A stretch of DNA of 14,294 nt, taken from NCBI GenBank assembly GCA_009908885.1, contig JAAAOL010000473.1:1-14294 (forward strand), read 5' to 3'. The stretch comes from Bacteroidota bacterium (lineage in GTDB: Bacteria > Bacteroidota > Rhodothermia > Rhodothermales > JAAAOL01). Position 1 is the stretch's first letter. Each line of letters begins with the position of its first letter. Below the pieces are notes generated by a model. That model made no database searches and had not been told where the DNA came from. It saw nothing but the letters and a program-made list of their open reading frames with translations. Positions 1 to 6,417 of this stretch are shown here, in pieces. The translations under genes were made by a program, and so were the position numbers.

Positions 1-1
1 C

Positions 2-214
2 GATGACCTGTCGCGCAAGTTCCAGATCACCGACGCCGACGTCCTGGTCGATGAAGGTCGTCTCACCTCCGGCGCCGGACGCCTTCAGTTGCCCGTCACC
101 GTCTACCTTCAGTTCCGGCAGCGGGGCCGCGACGGCACGGAATCGGTGCCCATCCCCGCAACGTGGACGTGGGAGACGGCGGACGACGGCGTCACGCTCG
201 TGCACGTCCAGTAA
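2..214 (+). CDS. C-terminal end of an unrecognised protein (partial)
   Basis: An open frame enters from the left edge and ends at the TAA at 212-214, giving the last 70 residues of a protein. The visible part has alternating polar and hydrophobic residues typical of beta strands (for example LQLPVTVYLQF and TWTWET) and ends DGVTLVHVQ. No membrane segment, cysteine or catalytic motif is visible. Codon use is GC-rich like the neighbours. The barrel-protein gene follows on the same strand after a 100-base gap, so the two could be co-transcribed. I do not recognise the family, and the beginning lies outside the window. Reading this frame as coding rests on its clean stop and sensible residue composition; an overlapping frame that extends the next gene upstream gives a low-complexity Ser/Arg/Pro product. 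Confidence 0.6.
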   Translation, partial: DDLSRKFQITDADVLVDEGRLTSGAGRLQLPVTVYLQFRQRGRDGTESVPIPATWTWETADDGVTLVHVQ

Positions 215-314
215 GTCCCCGACCATCCACTGCCCCGCCTTTCTGCCGCGCCCCGACAAGCCGTGCCGGAAGGTCTGGGCTTCCATTTCACCGCTCTATC
301 GCTCGAAGGACGCC

Positions 315-1604
315 ATGACCAACCGTTTGCCCGTTCTCGTCGCCGCCTGTCTCGCCCTCCTGCTTGCGCTCGCTCCGCCGCGGCCCGCGCAGGCGCAGGA
401 TTCCCAGCTCGAAGCTGCGCTGGGCAGCCTCTACGCCACGTGCCTCTTCGAGGGCGTTCAGAACAACCCGTTCAGCCAGGCCGCCGCGCTGTCCCGCGCA
501 TCGCTGGGGCCAGGCATCAGCAACTTCATCGAGAGCAGCCTCGCGTCGATCCCGCTGACGCCGCCGAGCCTCGACGCGCAGTACCGCGACGGCGAGATCG
601 TGACCGTGGTGACGGCCTTTACGCCCATCTTCACCGAGAGCAGCGCGACCGTCGGGCGCGGCCAGTTTCTGGTCGGCTCGAACGTGTCCTATTTCAACCT
701 GTCCAGCATCCGAGGGCAGGACGTAGAGGACCTGCAGTTTGCCTTTGCGCAGGACAACGGCGGGGACCTGGTGACCGCGACGATGCCGTTCAACCTCGAC
801 GCGACGGTGTTCACGCTGTATGGCACCTACGGCATCACGGATCGGCTGGACCTGGGCGTGGCCCTGCCCGTCGTGCGCCTCGGCGTGGAGAACGTCGAGA
901 CGACCTTCGCCGTGCAGGGCAGCGACTCCGGCTGCGGTTACGATCCGGGCGGTGCCGGGCCGAACTGCAATGGCATCGGAAGCCCTGAGATCAGCGTGCC
1001 GCTGAACCTCACCAGCCCTGACCTGGCCGAGTCGGAGACCTTCCTCAACACCGTCGCCGTGCGGGCCAAGTACCGCTTTCCGTCGTCCCTGACGGTGGGC
1101 AGCCTCGCCGCCGTGGTCGACATGCGCCTGCCCGTGGGACGCAACGAGGACAGCCTGATCGGCGCGGCCAACTTCGGGACGCGGCTGTCGCTCATCGGCG
1201 AATACGGCCAGTTCGACGCGTTCAAGCCCTACGTGAACCTGGGCGCGCAGTTCTGGAACGGCGACAACGTGAACAGCCTGAGTGTGGCGACGGGCTTCAC
1301 GCAGCGTATGGCCTCGAAGTTGTTCTTCGCGTTCGACCTGCTGGGCAACTTCGAGATCGAGGACTCCGCCTTCCTCAGCGGCATCGACAACGAACTCTCG
1401 CCCGAAGCCACCGAGATCGAAGAGGCGCTGGCGGGCAGCACGATTCCGTCCGCCACGCGCGACCACACGCTGAATGCGGGCCTCGGCCTGCAACTCGCCC
1501 TCTCGCCCAGCTTCCACGTCTACGGCAGCGCGCTCTTTGCCCTACTGGACCGGGGCTTGCAGTCCAACATCGCCCCGACGGGCGGCGTCTCGCTGTACTT
1601 CTAG
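315..1604 (+). CDS. Outer-membrane beta-barrel protein, possibly of the phenol-degradation MetA-like transporter family
   Basis: A 429-residue protein exported to the outer membrane. Residues 1-27 form a clear Sec signal peptide: basic start, hydrophobic core around 7-20, and an APPRPAQA cleavage region with A-Q-A just before QDSQ. The rest shows repeated amphipathic strands such as GQFLVGSNVSYFNL, VFTLYGTYGITDRLDLGVALPVV and SPSFHVYGSALFALL, and ends GVSLYF with the terminal aromatic residue typical of barrels folded by the BAM complex. The pattern of a model barrel with a GITDRLDLGV-type turn recalls the putative MetA-pathway (Phenol_MetA_deg) barrels, but that family name is an inference. 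Two cysteines flank a Gly-rich loop (CGYDPGGAGPNC) and could form a disulfide. The ATG at 315 is chosen because the signal peptide starts there and AAGGA lies four bases upstream; the frame is open further upstream but that part is not protein-like. The gene converges with mnmG, with 26 bases between the stops. The cargo, if any, is unknown. Confidence 0.8.
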   Translation: MTNRLPVLVAACLALLLALAPPRPAQAQDSQLEAALGSLYATCLFEGVQNNPFSQAAALSRASLGPGISNFIESSLASIPLTPPSLDAQYRDGEIVTVVTAFTPIFTESSATVGRGQFLVGSNVSYFNLSSIRGQDVEDLQFAFAQDNGGDLVTATMPFNLDATVFTLYGTYGITDRLDLGVALPVVRLGVENVETTFAVQGSDSGCGYDPGGAGPNCNGIGSPEISVPLNLTSPDLAESETFLNTVAVRAKYRFPSSLTVGSLAAVVDMRLPVGRNEDSLIGAANFGTRLSLIGEYGQFDAFKPYVNLGAQFWNGDNVNSLSVATGFTQRMASKLFFAFDLLGNFEIEDSAFLSGIDNELSPEATEIEEALAGSTIPSATRDHTLNAGLGLQLALSPSFHVYGSALFALLDRGLQSNIAPTGGVSLYF

Positions 1605-1630
1605 CGGGCGCAACCGGCGTGAAACGCGGC

Positions 1631-3559
1631 TCAGGCGGGTTCCACAGATGTTTCACGTGAAACATGGTTTGTCGCACCCGCGCCGATTTTCTTGAGCAGC
1701 ACCATCAGCACGGACACGTCCGCCGGGCTGACGCCGCTGATGCGTGAGGCCTGCCCGAGATTCTCCGGCTGGATCTTGCTCAGCTTCTCGCGGGCCTCTT
1801 TCGAGATGGTGTCGACGGCGTGGTAGTCAAAGTCGGCGGGGATCTGTTTGGCCTCCAGCCGCTCCATCTTGCGCACCATCTCCTGCTGCCGCTCCAGGTA
1901 GCCCTCGTATTTCAGGTCGATTTCGACGAGGCGGGCGGCAGACTGCATGCCGGGCACGGTCGTCACGATGTCGTCGGTCAGCCCCGTGTGGTCCAGCAGC
2001 GCCTCCAGGTCCACCTCCGGGCGCAGGGCCAGACGCACGAGGCGCTCCGGCTCGCCAATGGGCGTGGTGCCTGCCGCCTCCAGGAAGCCGTTCACATGCT
2101 CCGGGGTGACGGCGGTGCGCTCCAGCGCGGCCCGCGTGCGCTCCAACGCGGCTTTCTTGGCCTGCACGCGCTCGTACCGCTCGCGGCGGGCGAGGCCCAG
2201 CTCGTAGCCCAGCTCGGTGAGGCGCAAGTCGGCGTTGTCCTGCCGCAGCAGGATGCGGTGCTCGGCGCGGCTGGTAAACATGCGGTACGGCTCGTCCGTG
2301 CCCTTGGCCACCAGATCGTCGATCAGGACGCCGATGTACGCCTCGGAGCGCTTCAGGACGAGCGGCTCGGCGTCGCGCAGGTGCTGCACGGCATTGATGC
2401 CCGCGACGAGACCCTGCGCCGCCGCCTCTTCGTAGCCCGTGGTCCCGTTGATCTGCCCGGCGAAGAAGAGCCCGCGCACGCGCTTGGTCTCCAGCCCGTA
2501 GCGCACCTGATACGGCGGGAAATAGTCGTATTCGATGGCGTAGCCCGGCCGCAGCATGTGGGCCTGCTCCATACCGGGAATGGTCCGCAGCGCCTCGAAC
2601 TGGACTTCTTCGGGCAGACTGGTGGAGAACCCGTTCACGTAGATCTCGTCCGTGCGCCGCCCCTCTGGCTCGATGAAGATCTGATGCCGCTCTTTGTCGG
2701 CGAAGCGGTCGATCTTGTCCTCGATGGACGGGCAGTAGCGCGGCCCTTTACCCTGAATGCGCCCCGTGAACATCGGGCTGCGGTCGAAGCCGGTGCGCAG
2801 CACCTCGTGCGTGGCGGGCGTGGTGTGCGTGAGCCAGCAGCTCATCTGATCGTCCGGCAGCGCCTCGGTCAGGAACGAAAACGGACTCGCGTCCGGATCG
2901 CCGGGCTGCTCCTGCATGACACCATAATCGACGGTGCGTCCGTCCACGCGCGGCGGCGTGCCCGTCTTGAGGCGCCCGCTCTCGAAGCCGAGGCGGTGCA
3001 GGCACCCAGTGAGGCCGGTCGAGGCGCGTTCGCCCATGCGCCCACCGCCGTAGTTGCGCTCGCCGATGTGGATGAGCCCGTTCATGAACGTGCCGCTGGT
3101 GAGGATGACGGCCCGCGCCCGGAATGTCTGGTCGAGCTGCGTGCGAATCCCGGTGACGCGCCCCTCCTCCACCAGCACGTCGGTCACCATGTCGGCGCGC
3201 ATGTAGAGGTTGGGGATTGCCTCCAGCGCCTCGCGGACCGCCGTGGCATAGGCCATCCGGTCGCACTGCGCGCGTGGGCCCCACACGGCCGGGCCCTTGC
3301 TCTGGTTGAGCATCCGAAACTGGATGCCGGCCTGATCGGTGACGCGGCCCATGATTCCACCCAGGGCGTCGATCTCGCGGGCGATGTGGCCCTTGCCGAT
3401 GCCGCCGATGGCGGGGTTGCAGGACATCTGCCCGATGGCGTCCAGCTTCATCGTGACGAGCAACGTGCGGGCGCCCATGTGGGCCGCCGCGGCTGCCGCC
3501 TCGGAGCCGGCGTGCCCGCCGCCCACGACGATGACGTCATAGTCGAAGTAACTGCTCAT
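1631..3559 (-). CDS. mnmG: tRNA uridine-5-carboxymethylaminomethyl(34) synthesis enzyme MnmG (GidA)
   Basis: MnmG works with MnmE to install the cmnm5 group on the wobble uridine of a subset of tRNAs, using FAD, NADH, a methylene-tetrahydrofolate and glycine (family knowledge). The protein is 642 residues, normal for the family. The N-terminal FAD-binding site GGGHAG is at residues 13-18, followed by the invariant MSCNPAIGGIGKGH block with Cys47. A second family block, GPRYCPSIEDK, carries the other conserved cysteine. A central YVNGFSTSLP segment and the C-terminal helical tRNA/MnmE-binding part (ISGVSPADVSVL) are present. The gene is last in the leftward block; Uma2 and a DNA-binding gene separate it from its partner mnmE. 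The ATG at 3559 fits the family start; no Shine-Dalgarno is evident. The last codons (HVSRET) are encoded by a perfect parS palindrome. No rsmG, parA or parB follows, unlike the order in many bacteria. Confidence 0.97.
   Translation of the reverse strand: MSSYFDYDVIVVGGGHAGSEAAAAAAHMGARTLLVTMKLDAIGQMSCNPAIGGIGKGHIAREIDALGGIMGRVTDQAGIQFRMLNQSKGPAVWGPRAQCDRMAYATAVREALEAIPNLYMRADMVTDVLVEEGRVTGIRTQLDQTFRARAVILTSGTFMNGLIHIGERNYGGGRMGERASTGLTGCLHRLGFESGRLKTGTPPRVDGRTVDYGVMQEQPGDPDASPFSFLTEALPDDQMSCWLTHTTPATHEVLRTGFDRSPMFTGRIQGKGPRYCPSIEDKIDRFADKERHQIFIEPEGRRTDEIYVNGFSTSLPEEVQFEALRTIPGMEQAHMLRPGYAIEYDYFPPYQVRYGLETKRVRGLFFAGQINGTTGYEEAAAQGLVAGINAVQHLRDAEPLVLKRSEAYIGVLIDDLVAKGTDEPYRMFTSRAEHRILLRQDNADLRLTELGYELGLARRERYERVQAKKAALERTRAALERTAVTPEHVNGFLEAAGTTPIGEPERLVRLALRPEVDLEALLDHTGLTDDIVTTVPGMQSAARLVEIDLKYEGYLERQQEMVRKMERLEAKQIPADFDYHAVDTISKEAREKLSKIQPENLGQASRISGVSPADVSVLMVLLKKIGAGATNHVSRETSVEPA
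1649..1664. promoter_or_regulatory. parS centromere site for ParB, inside the 3' end of mnmG
   Basis: The 16 bases TGTTTCACGTGAAACA match the canonical ParB/Spo0J binding site exactly, and the palindrome extends one more base each side (1648-1665). The site is read through as coding sequence by mnmG, giving residues HVSRET. ParB loading at parS organises the origin region for segregation (family knowledge). The parB gene itself is not in the window. Confidence 0.92.
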
Positions 3560-3625
3560 ACGAAGGATGGCTCGAAAATCAGACGGTCAACGGTCAAAAT
3601 CGCCCCTGGCACGCCCTCACGACGC

Positions 3626-3689
3626 GCGACATGTGCTTTGTCACAAACCGATCCGGGGCGACATCGGAGCGACATGTGCTTTGTCACAA
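3626..3689. repeat. Pair of identical 21-base direct repeats between the DNA-binding gene and mnmG
   Basis: Two perfect copies lie at 3626-3646 and 3669-3689, 43 bases apart (about four helical turns). Each contains GCGACATGTGCTTTGTCACA plus one more A, with an internal TGTG-N6-CACA symmetry. A partial third copy (GCGACAT) begins at 3658. They sit in the 146-base gap just downstream of the transposase-like DNA-binding gene and upstream of mnmG. They could be transposase-end binding sites left from a mobile element, or operators acting on mnmG. The repeats are certain; the role is inferred. Confidence 0.85.
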
Positions 3690-3705
3690 TCGTGCGTTCG
3701 TCCAT

Positions 3706-4191
3706 TCACGCCCTGAACTTCTCCAAAAAGCGCTGCACGGTGCGCAGGTTGGGCAGGTCGCCGCCGTCGGCGTGCTGGCGGAGTTCAGCCATTACCTCTG
3801 AGGCGGTGCAGTCGGGATGGTCGGCCAGGTGGTGAAGCGCCACCTTCCGCAGGGGCGAGCCGGGATCGAAGTAGGAGCGGTAGGTGCGCTCGCTGCGCTT
3901 GCCGTAGTCGTCCGTCAGCCCGGCGAGGCCGCCTTCCTGCAACCTCTCGGCCCAGCGGCGGAGCGTGCGGCCCGAGACGGAGTCGTACACGCCATACACC
4001 CAGTCGTCCACCGCCGCCGCGCCCGCGTTGAACTGAGCGGCCACCTGCTCCAGCGCCTGCCGGTCAGACAGTCCCTCGGCGTCGCGCGTGCGCAGGTAGG
4101 CATGCAGCAGGGCGAGGCGCGCCTGCAGGCGTTGCAGCCCGGACGGCTCCAGCCCGGCGAGGATAGTCGGGAGGTCGGTGCGGTTGCTCAT
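3706..4191 (-). CDS. Stand-alone helix-turn-helix protein resembling the DNA-binding half of a Mu/Tn7-type transposase
   Basis: A 161-residue protein. The middle carries a helix-turn-helix segment, SGRTLRRWAERLQEGGLAGL, of the sort found in the N-terminal DNA-binding part of DDE transposases (Mu, Tn7 TnsB, IS481-like). A second HTH-like stretch follows near the C-terminus (TASEVMAELRQ ... LPNLRTVQRFLEKF). In full-length transposases the RTVQRFL-type helix is followed by the catalytic DDE/RNase-H core; here the frame stops three residues later and no core follows before mnmG. It is therefore either a truncated transposase or a domain kept as a DNA-binding protein. The start is taken as the ATG at 4191; an in-frame TTG at 4203 would add four residues. 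It begins 13 bases after the Uma2 stop, so the two are probably co-transcribed. The twin 21-base repeats just downstream are candidate binding sites. The domain reading is from motif shape, not from a database search. Confidence 0.7.
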   Translation of the reverse strand: MSNRTDLPTILAGLEPSGLQRLQARLALLHAYLRTRDAEGLSDRQALEQVAAQFNAGAAAVDDWVYGVYDSVSGRTLRRWAERLQEGGLAGLTDDYGKRSERTYRSYFDPGSPLRKVALHHLADHPDCTASEVMAELRQHADGGDLPNLRTVQRFLEKFRA

Positions 4192-4204
4192 GGGATCGGC
4201 CAAC

Positions 4205-4714
4205 TCACACGTCGATGGTGGTTGGGAAGTTCGGGACGAGGGCCGACTGCTCCAGCGGCCCGTCGGAGGTAAAGAAGCGTAGGCGGCCGTCCTCGTCGCA
4301 GGTCCACACTTCCTGCGCGCCAGCCTCGAAGTAGAGGGTCTTCTTCATCTCGATCTCGCCTGTCGCGTTGTACGGCGACAGCACCTCCACGCATACCTCG
4401 GGTGCGATGGGCGCATCGAACGCATCCCGCACCTGGGCCCAGCGCTCCGCCGAGAACCAGGCCACGTCCGGCACCTTGACGCCCTTCGTCGTCCGCACGG
4501 CGCTCTCCGTGACGACACGCCCGTCCGGTCGCTGCTCAGAAAGCAGGCGTCCGATTTCAAATTGAAAAGCACCGTGCTTGAGGCGCGTCGGGCTCATGAC
4601 GATCTGGCCCCATTCATTGGTTTCGATCTTGTAGGGAAGGTCGTCGAGGCGCGTATCGGCGCACACCTCCTCCCAGGTCAGGCCCGTCGTGGGGCGGTCG
4701 ATGGTTTCTGCCAT
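4205..4714 (-). CDS. Uma2-family (DUF820) PD-(D/E)XK nuclease-like protein
   Basis: A 169-residue protein with the layout of the Uma2/DUF820 family, which has a restriction-endonuclease-like fold but mostly unknown biological function. Visible family marks are the N-terminal LTWEEV and LPYKIETNEWGQIVMSP segments, HGAFQFEIGRLL, VPDVAWFS with Asp83, CVEVLSPYN with Glu110, then KK at 124-125 and YFEAGAQEVWTCD. Asp83, Glu110 and a following Lys are the likely metal-site residues. The ATG at 4714 has the best Shine-Dalgarno in the window, GGAGG six bases upstream; the frame is open further upstream but that part is Arg/Pro-rich and implausible. The gene lies 104 bases after the mnmE stop and 13 bases before the DNA-binding gene. 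Uma2 genes are typically numerous and accessory in genomes that have them, so this pair is probably a later insertion between mnmE and mnmG. Confidence 0.88.
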   Translation of the reverse strand: MAETIDRPTTGLTWEEVCADTRLDDLPYKIETNEWGQIVMSPTRLKHGAFQFEIGRLLSEQRPDGRVVTESAVRTTKGVKVPDVAWFSAERWAQVRDAFDAPIAPEVCVEVLSPYNATGEIEMKKTLYFEAGAQEVWTCDEDGRLRFFTSDGPLEQSALVPNFPTTIDV

Positions 4715-4783
4715 GCCAGTCCTCCGATACGTCCGTGCGGGGGCGAGCGATGCAGCGTCAGCGCGGTCACTCACGATGCAGAA

Positions 4784-4801
4784 TGTTTCACGTGTGGACA
4801 A
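4784..4801. promoter_or_regulatory. Degenerate parS half-site overlapping a DnaA-box-like nonamer
   Basis: Bases 4784-4794 are TGTTTCACGTG, identical to the first 11 bases of the perfect parS at 1649. The right half is altered (TGGACA instead of AAACA). The reverse complement of 4793-4801 is TTGTCCACA, one mismatch from the DnaA box TTATCCACA. It lies in the 104-base gap between mnmE and the Uma2 gene. A single imperfect match could be chance; the long exact half next to a true parS makes a weak ParB site plausible. Confidence 0.4.
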
Positions 4802-4818
4802 TCGCGGCGTGCGGTCCG

Positions 4819-6198
4819 CTACTTCCCAATACAAAAGCGGGAGAAGATCTGATCCAACACGTCCTCGTTCGTGATCTCGCCGGTGATGGCGCCGAGTTCG
4901 TGGAGGGCCGCCCGCAGGTCGATGGCCAGCAGGTCGCCGGGTACGCCGAGGTCGAGTCCGCGCCGGGCCTTCTGAACGGCGTCCAGCGCCGCCCGCAGGT
5001 GCTGGCGGTGCCGCTGGTTCATGACGATGGCGGAGGCCTCGGTATCGCTCAGTTCGGACGCCACGGTGTCCAGCAAGCGCCGGATCAGCGGACGAAGCGG
5101 GGCGTCGTCGTGGAGGGCCTGCGTCGCCGAGAGCATGAATACCGGCAGGTCCTCCACCGCTGGCGACGCGGCGGTCCCGTCGATCAGGTCGTACTTGTTG
5201 CCGACGACGAGAGCGGGCACCTCTGGCGCGGTGTCGCACAGGAAGGCGCGTTCGTCGTCGTCGAGCCCGCGCGTGAGGTCGTAGACGTAGAGCAGCACGT
5301 CGGCCTGTTCGATGGAGCGCTGGGCGCGGCGCACGCCCTCGGCCTCGATGGCATCGGCCGTGGCGCGCAGGCCGGCGGTGTCTACGAAGCGGAAGAGCAG
5401 CCCTTCGATCTCGGCCTCGGCCTCGATGGCATCGCGCGTGGTGCCCGGCGTCGCGCTCACGATGGCGCGGTCCCGGCCCACGAGCGCGTTCAGCAGGGTC
5501 GACTTGCCCGCGTTGGGCCGCCCGCCGATGACGACCCGCACGCCGTCGCGCAGCAGTTCGCCCACCTGATAGGAATCCAGCAACTGGTCCAGCACGCGCT
5601 CCGCCTCGGCCAGCAGCCGTTCCAGCCGCTCTTTATCGGCGAAGGCGACGTCTTCGTCGGAAAAGTCCAGCTCCAGCTCGACGAATGCGCAAAGTTCGAG
5701 CAACTCGTCGCGCAGCGTGGCGAGGCGCTCCGAGTAGCGACCCTGCAGGTGCTGCAGCGAGACGCGGTGGGCTTGCGACGACGAGGCGTGGATCAGATCG
5801 GCCACGGCCTCGGCCTGGGCCAGGTCCATCTTGCCATTGAGGAAGGCCCGCTGCGTGAACTCGCCCGGCTCGGCCATGCGCGCGCCGTGGTGCAGCAGCG
5901 TCTCCAGGATGAGTTGCGGGGCGAAGTCGCCGCCGTGGCATGAGACTTCCACCACGTCCTCCCCCGTCGCCGACCGCGGCGCGCGGAAGACCGTCACCAC
6001 CACCTGGTCGATGGCCGCGCCGTCCGCTGCGAGCAGATAGCCGACGTGCGCCGTGTGCGAGTCGACCGTCGTCAGGTCCGCCCCCCGGAAGCACCGCGCG
6101 ACGACCGGCACCGCCTCGGGGCCGGAGACCCGCACGATGGCCAGGGCCGCCCGCCCACGGGCCGTGGCGATGGCAGCGATGGTGTCGGTGGCGGTCAC
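4819..6198 (-). CDS. mnmE: tRNA modification GTPase MnmE (TrmE)
   Basis: MnmE is the GTPase partner of MnmG in wobble-uridine modification; its N-terminal domain binds a formyl-tetrahydrofolate (family knowledge). From the GTG at 6198 it has 459 residues, the usual size. Residues 5-27 (DTIAAIATARGRAALAIVRV and on) are the typical start. GGRPNAGKST (Walker A, about 223-232), TPGTTRD (G2), DTAGLR (G3) and NKYD (G4) form the GTPase domain, and the chain ends FCIGK, carrying the invariant C-terminal cysteine that takes part in catalysis. No ATG gives a sensible start: in-frame GTGs at 6198 and 6231 are the candidates and neither has a Shine-Dalgarno. The frame stays open to 6363, but that part translates the heptad-repeat element into a Pro/Thr-rich stretch and is not family sequence. 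It follows yidC on the same strand after a 219-base gap and may have its own promoter there. Confidence 0.96.
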   Translation of the reverse strand: MTATDTIAAIATARGRAALAIVRVSGPEAVPVVARCFRGADLTTVDSHTAHVGYLLAADGAAIDQVVVTVFRAPRSATGEDVVEVSCHGGDFAPQLILETLLHHGARMAEPGEFTQRAFLNGKMDLAQAEAVADLIHASSSQAHRVSLQHLQGRYSERLATLRDELLELCAFVELELDFSDEDVAFADKERLERLLAEAERVLDQLLDSYQVGELLRDGVRVVIGGRPNAGKSTLLNALVGRDRAIVSATPGTTRDAIEAEAEIEGLLFRFVDTAGLRATADAIEAEGVRRAQRSIEQADVLLYVYDLTRGLDDDERAFLCDTAPEVPALVVGNKYDLIDGTAASPAVEDLPVFMLSATQALHDDAPLRPLIRRLLDTVASELSDTEASAIVMNQRHRQHLRAALDAVQKARRGLDLGVPGDLLAIDLRAALHELGAITGEITNEDVLDQIFSRFCIGK

Positions 6199-6250
6199 GG
6201 GCGCGGCGTGTTGTGTTTCTGCGTCAGGCACTGCGGTTCTGGTGACAGTG

Positions 6251-6340
6251 CGTGGGGATTGGGGGTGCGGGGGTGTGGGTGTACGGGGGCGTGGGAGTGG
6301 TTGGAAATATTCCTCCCAGACGCCCATCCGCCCGTACCCC
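6251..6340. repeat. Heptad-repeat hairpin element A, with runs of G (between yidC and mnmE)
   Basis: The + strand holds runs of 3-5 G spaced at about seven bases from 6251 to 6300 (units such as GTGCGGG GGTGTGG), then the spacer GGAAATATTCC (6303-6313), then C-rich units (CGCCCAT CCGCCCG) that are the approximate reverse complement. GTACGGG at 6281-6287 pairs exactly with CCCGTAC at 6331-6337. Six G-runs within 50 bases also make a strong G-quadruplex candidate on the + strand, which is the template strand for mnmE. The element fills the middle of the 219-base gap upstream of mnmE; nothing else is recognised in that gap. Confidence 0.75.
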
Positions 6341-6417
6341 CATACATGTACCGCAACTACCAAGGGGCACGTGTAACCGGCCTCGCCTCTGCCTTTCCAA
6401 GACCGCAGAAGCCAACC

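Noticed and set aside
3..314. Upstream extension of the barrel-protein frame
   Set aside because: The translation is Ser/Arg/Pro-rich and would bury the signal peptide; another frame holds a plausible protein end at 214.
3631..3644. CRP/FNR-type operator in the 21-base repeats
   Set aside because: The TGTG and CACA halves are separated by 6 bases; the CRP consensus needs 8 between these cores, so the spacing is wrong.
1820..3835. Long + strand open frame (671 codons) opposite mnmG
   Set aside because: It mirrors mnmG codon structure in GC-rich DNA; the product is Arg/Val/His-rich without motifs, while the opposite strand encodes an unmistakable MnmG.
4715..5239. Upstream extension of the Uma2 frame
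   Set aside because: It overlaps mnmE and translates to Arg/Pro-rich sequence; the ATG at 4714 has a good GGAGG and fits the family start.
6199..6363. ATG start for mnmE at 6363
   Set aside because: The added 55 residues are the heptad element translated as Pro/Thr repeats and do not belong to the MnmE family.
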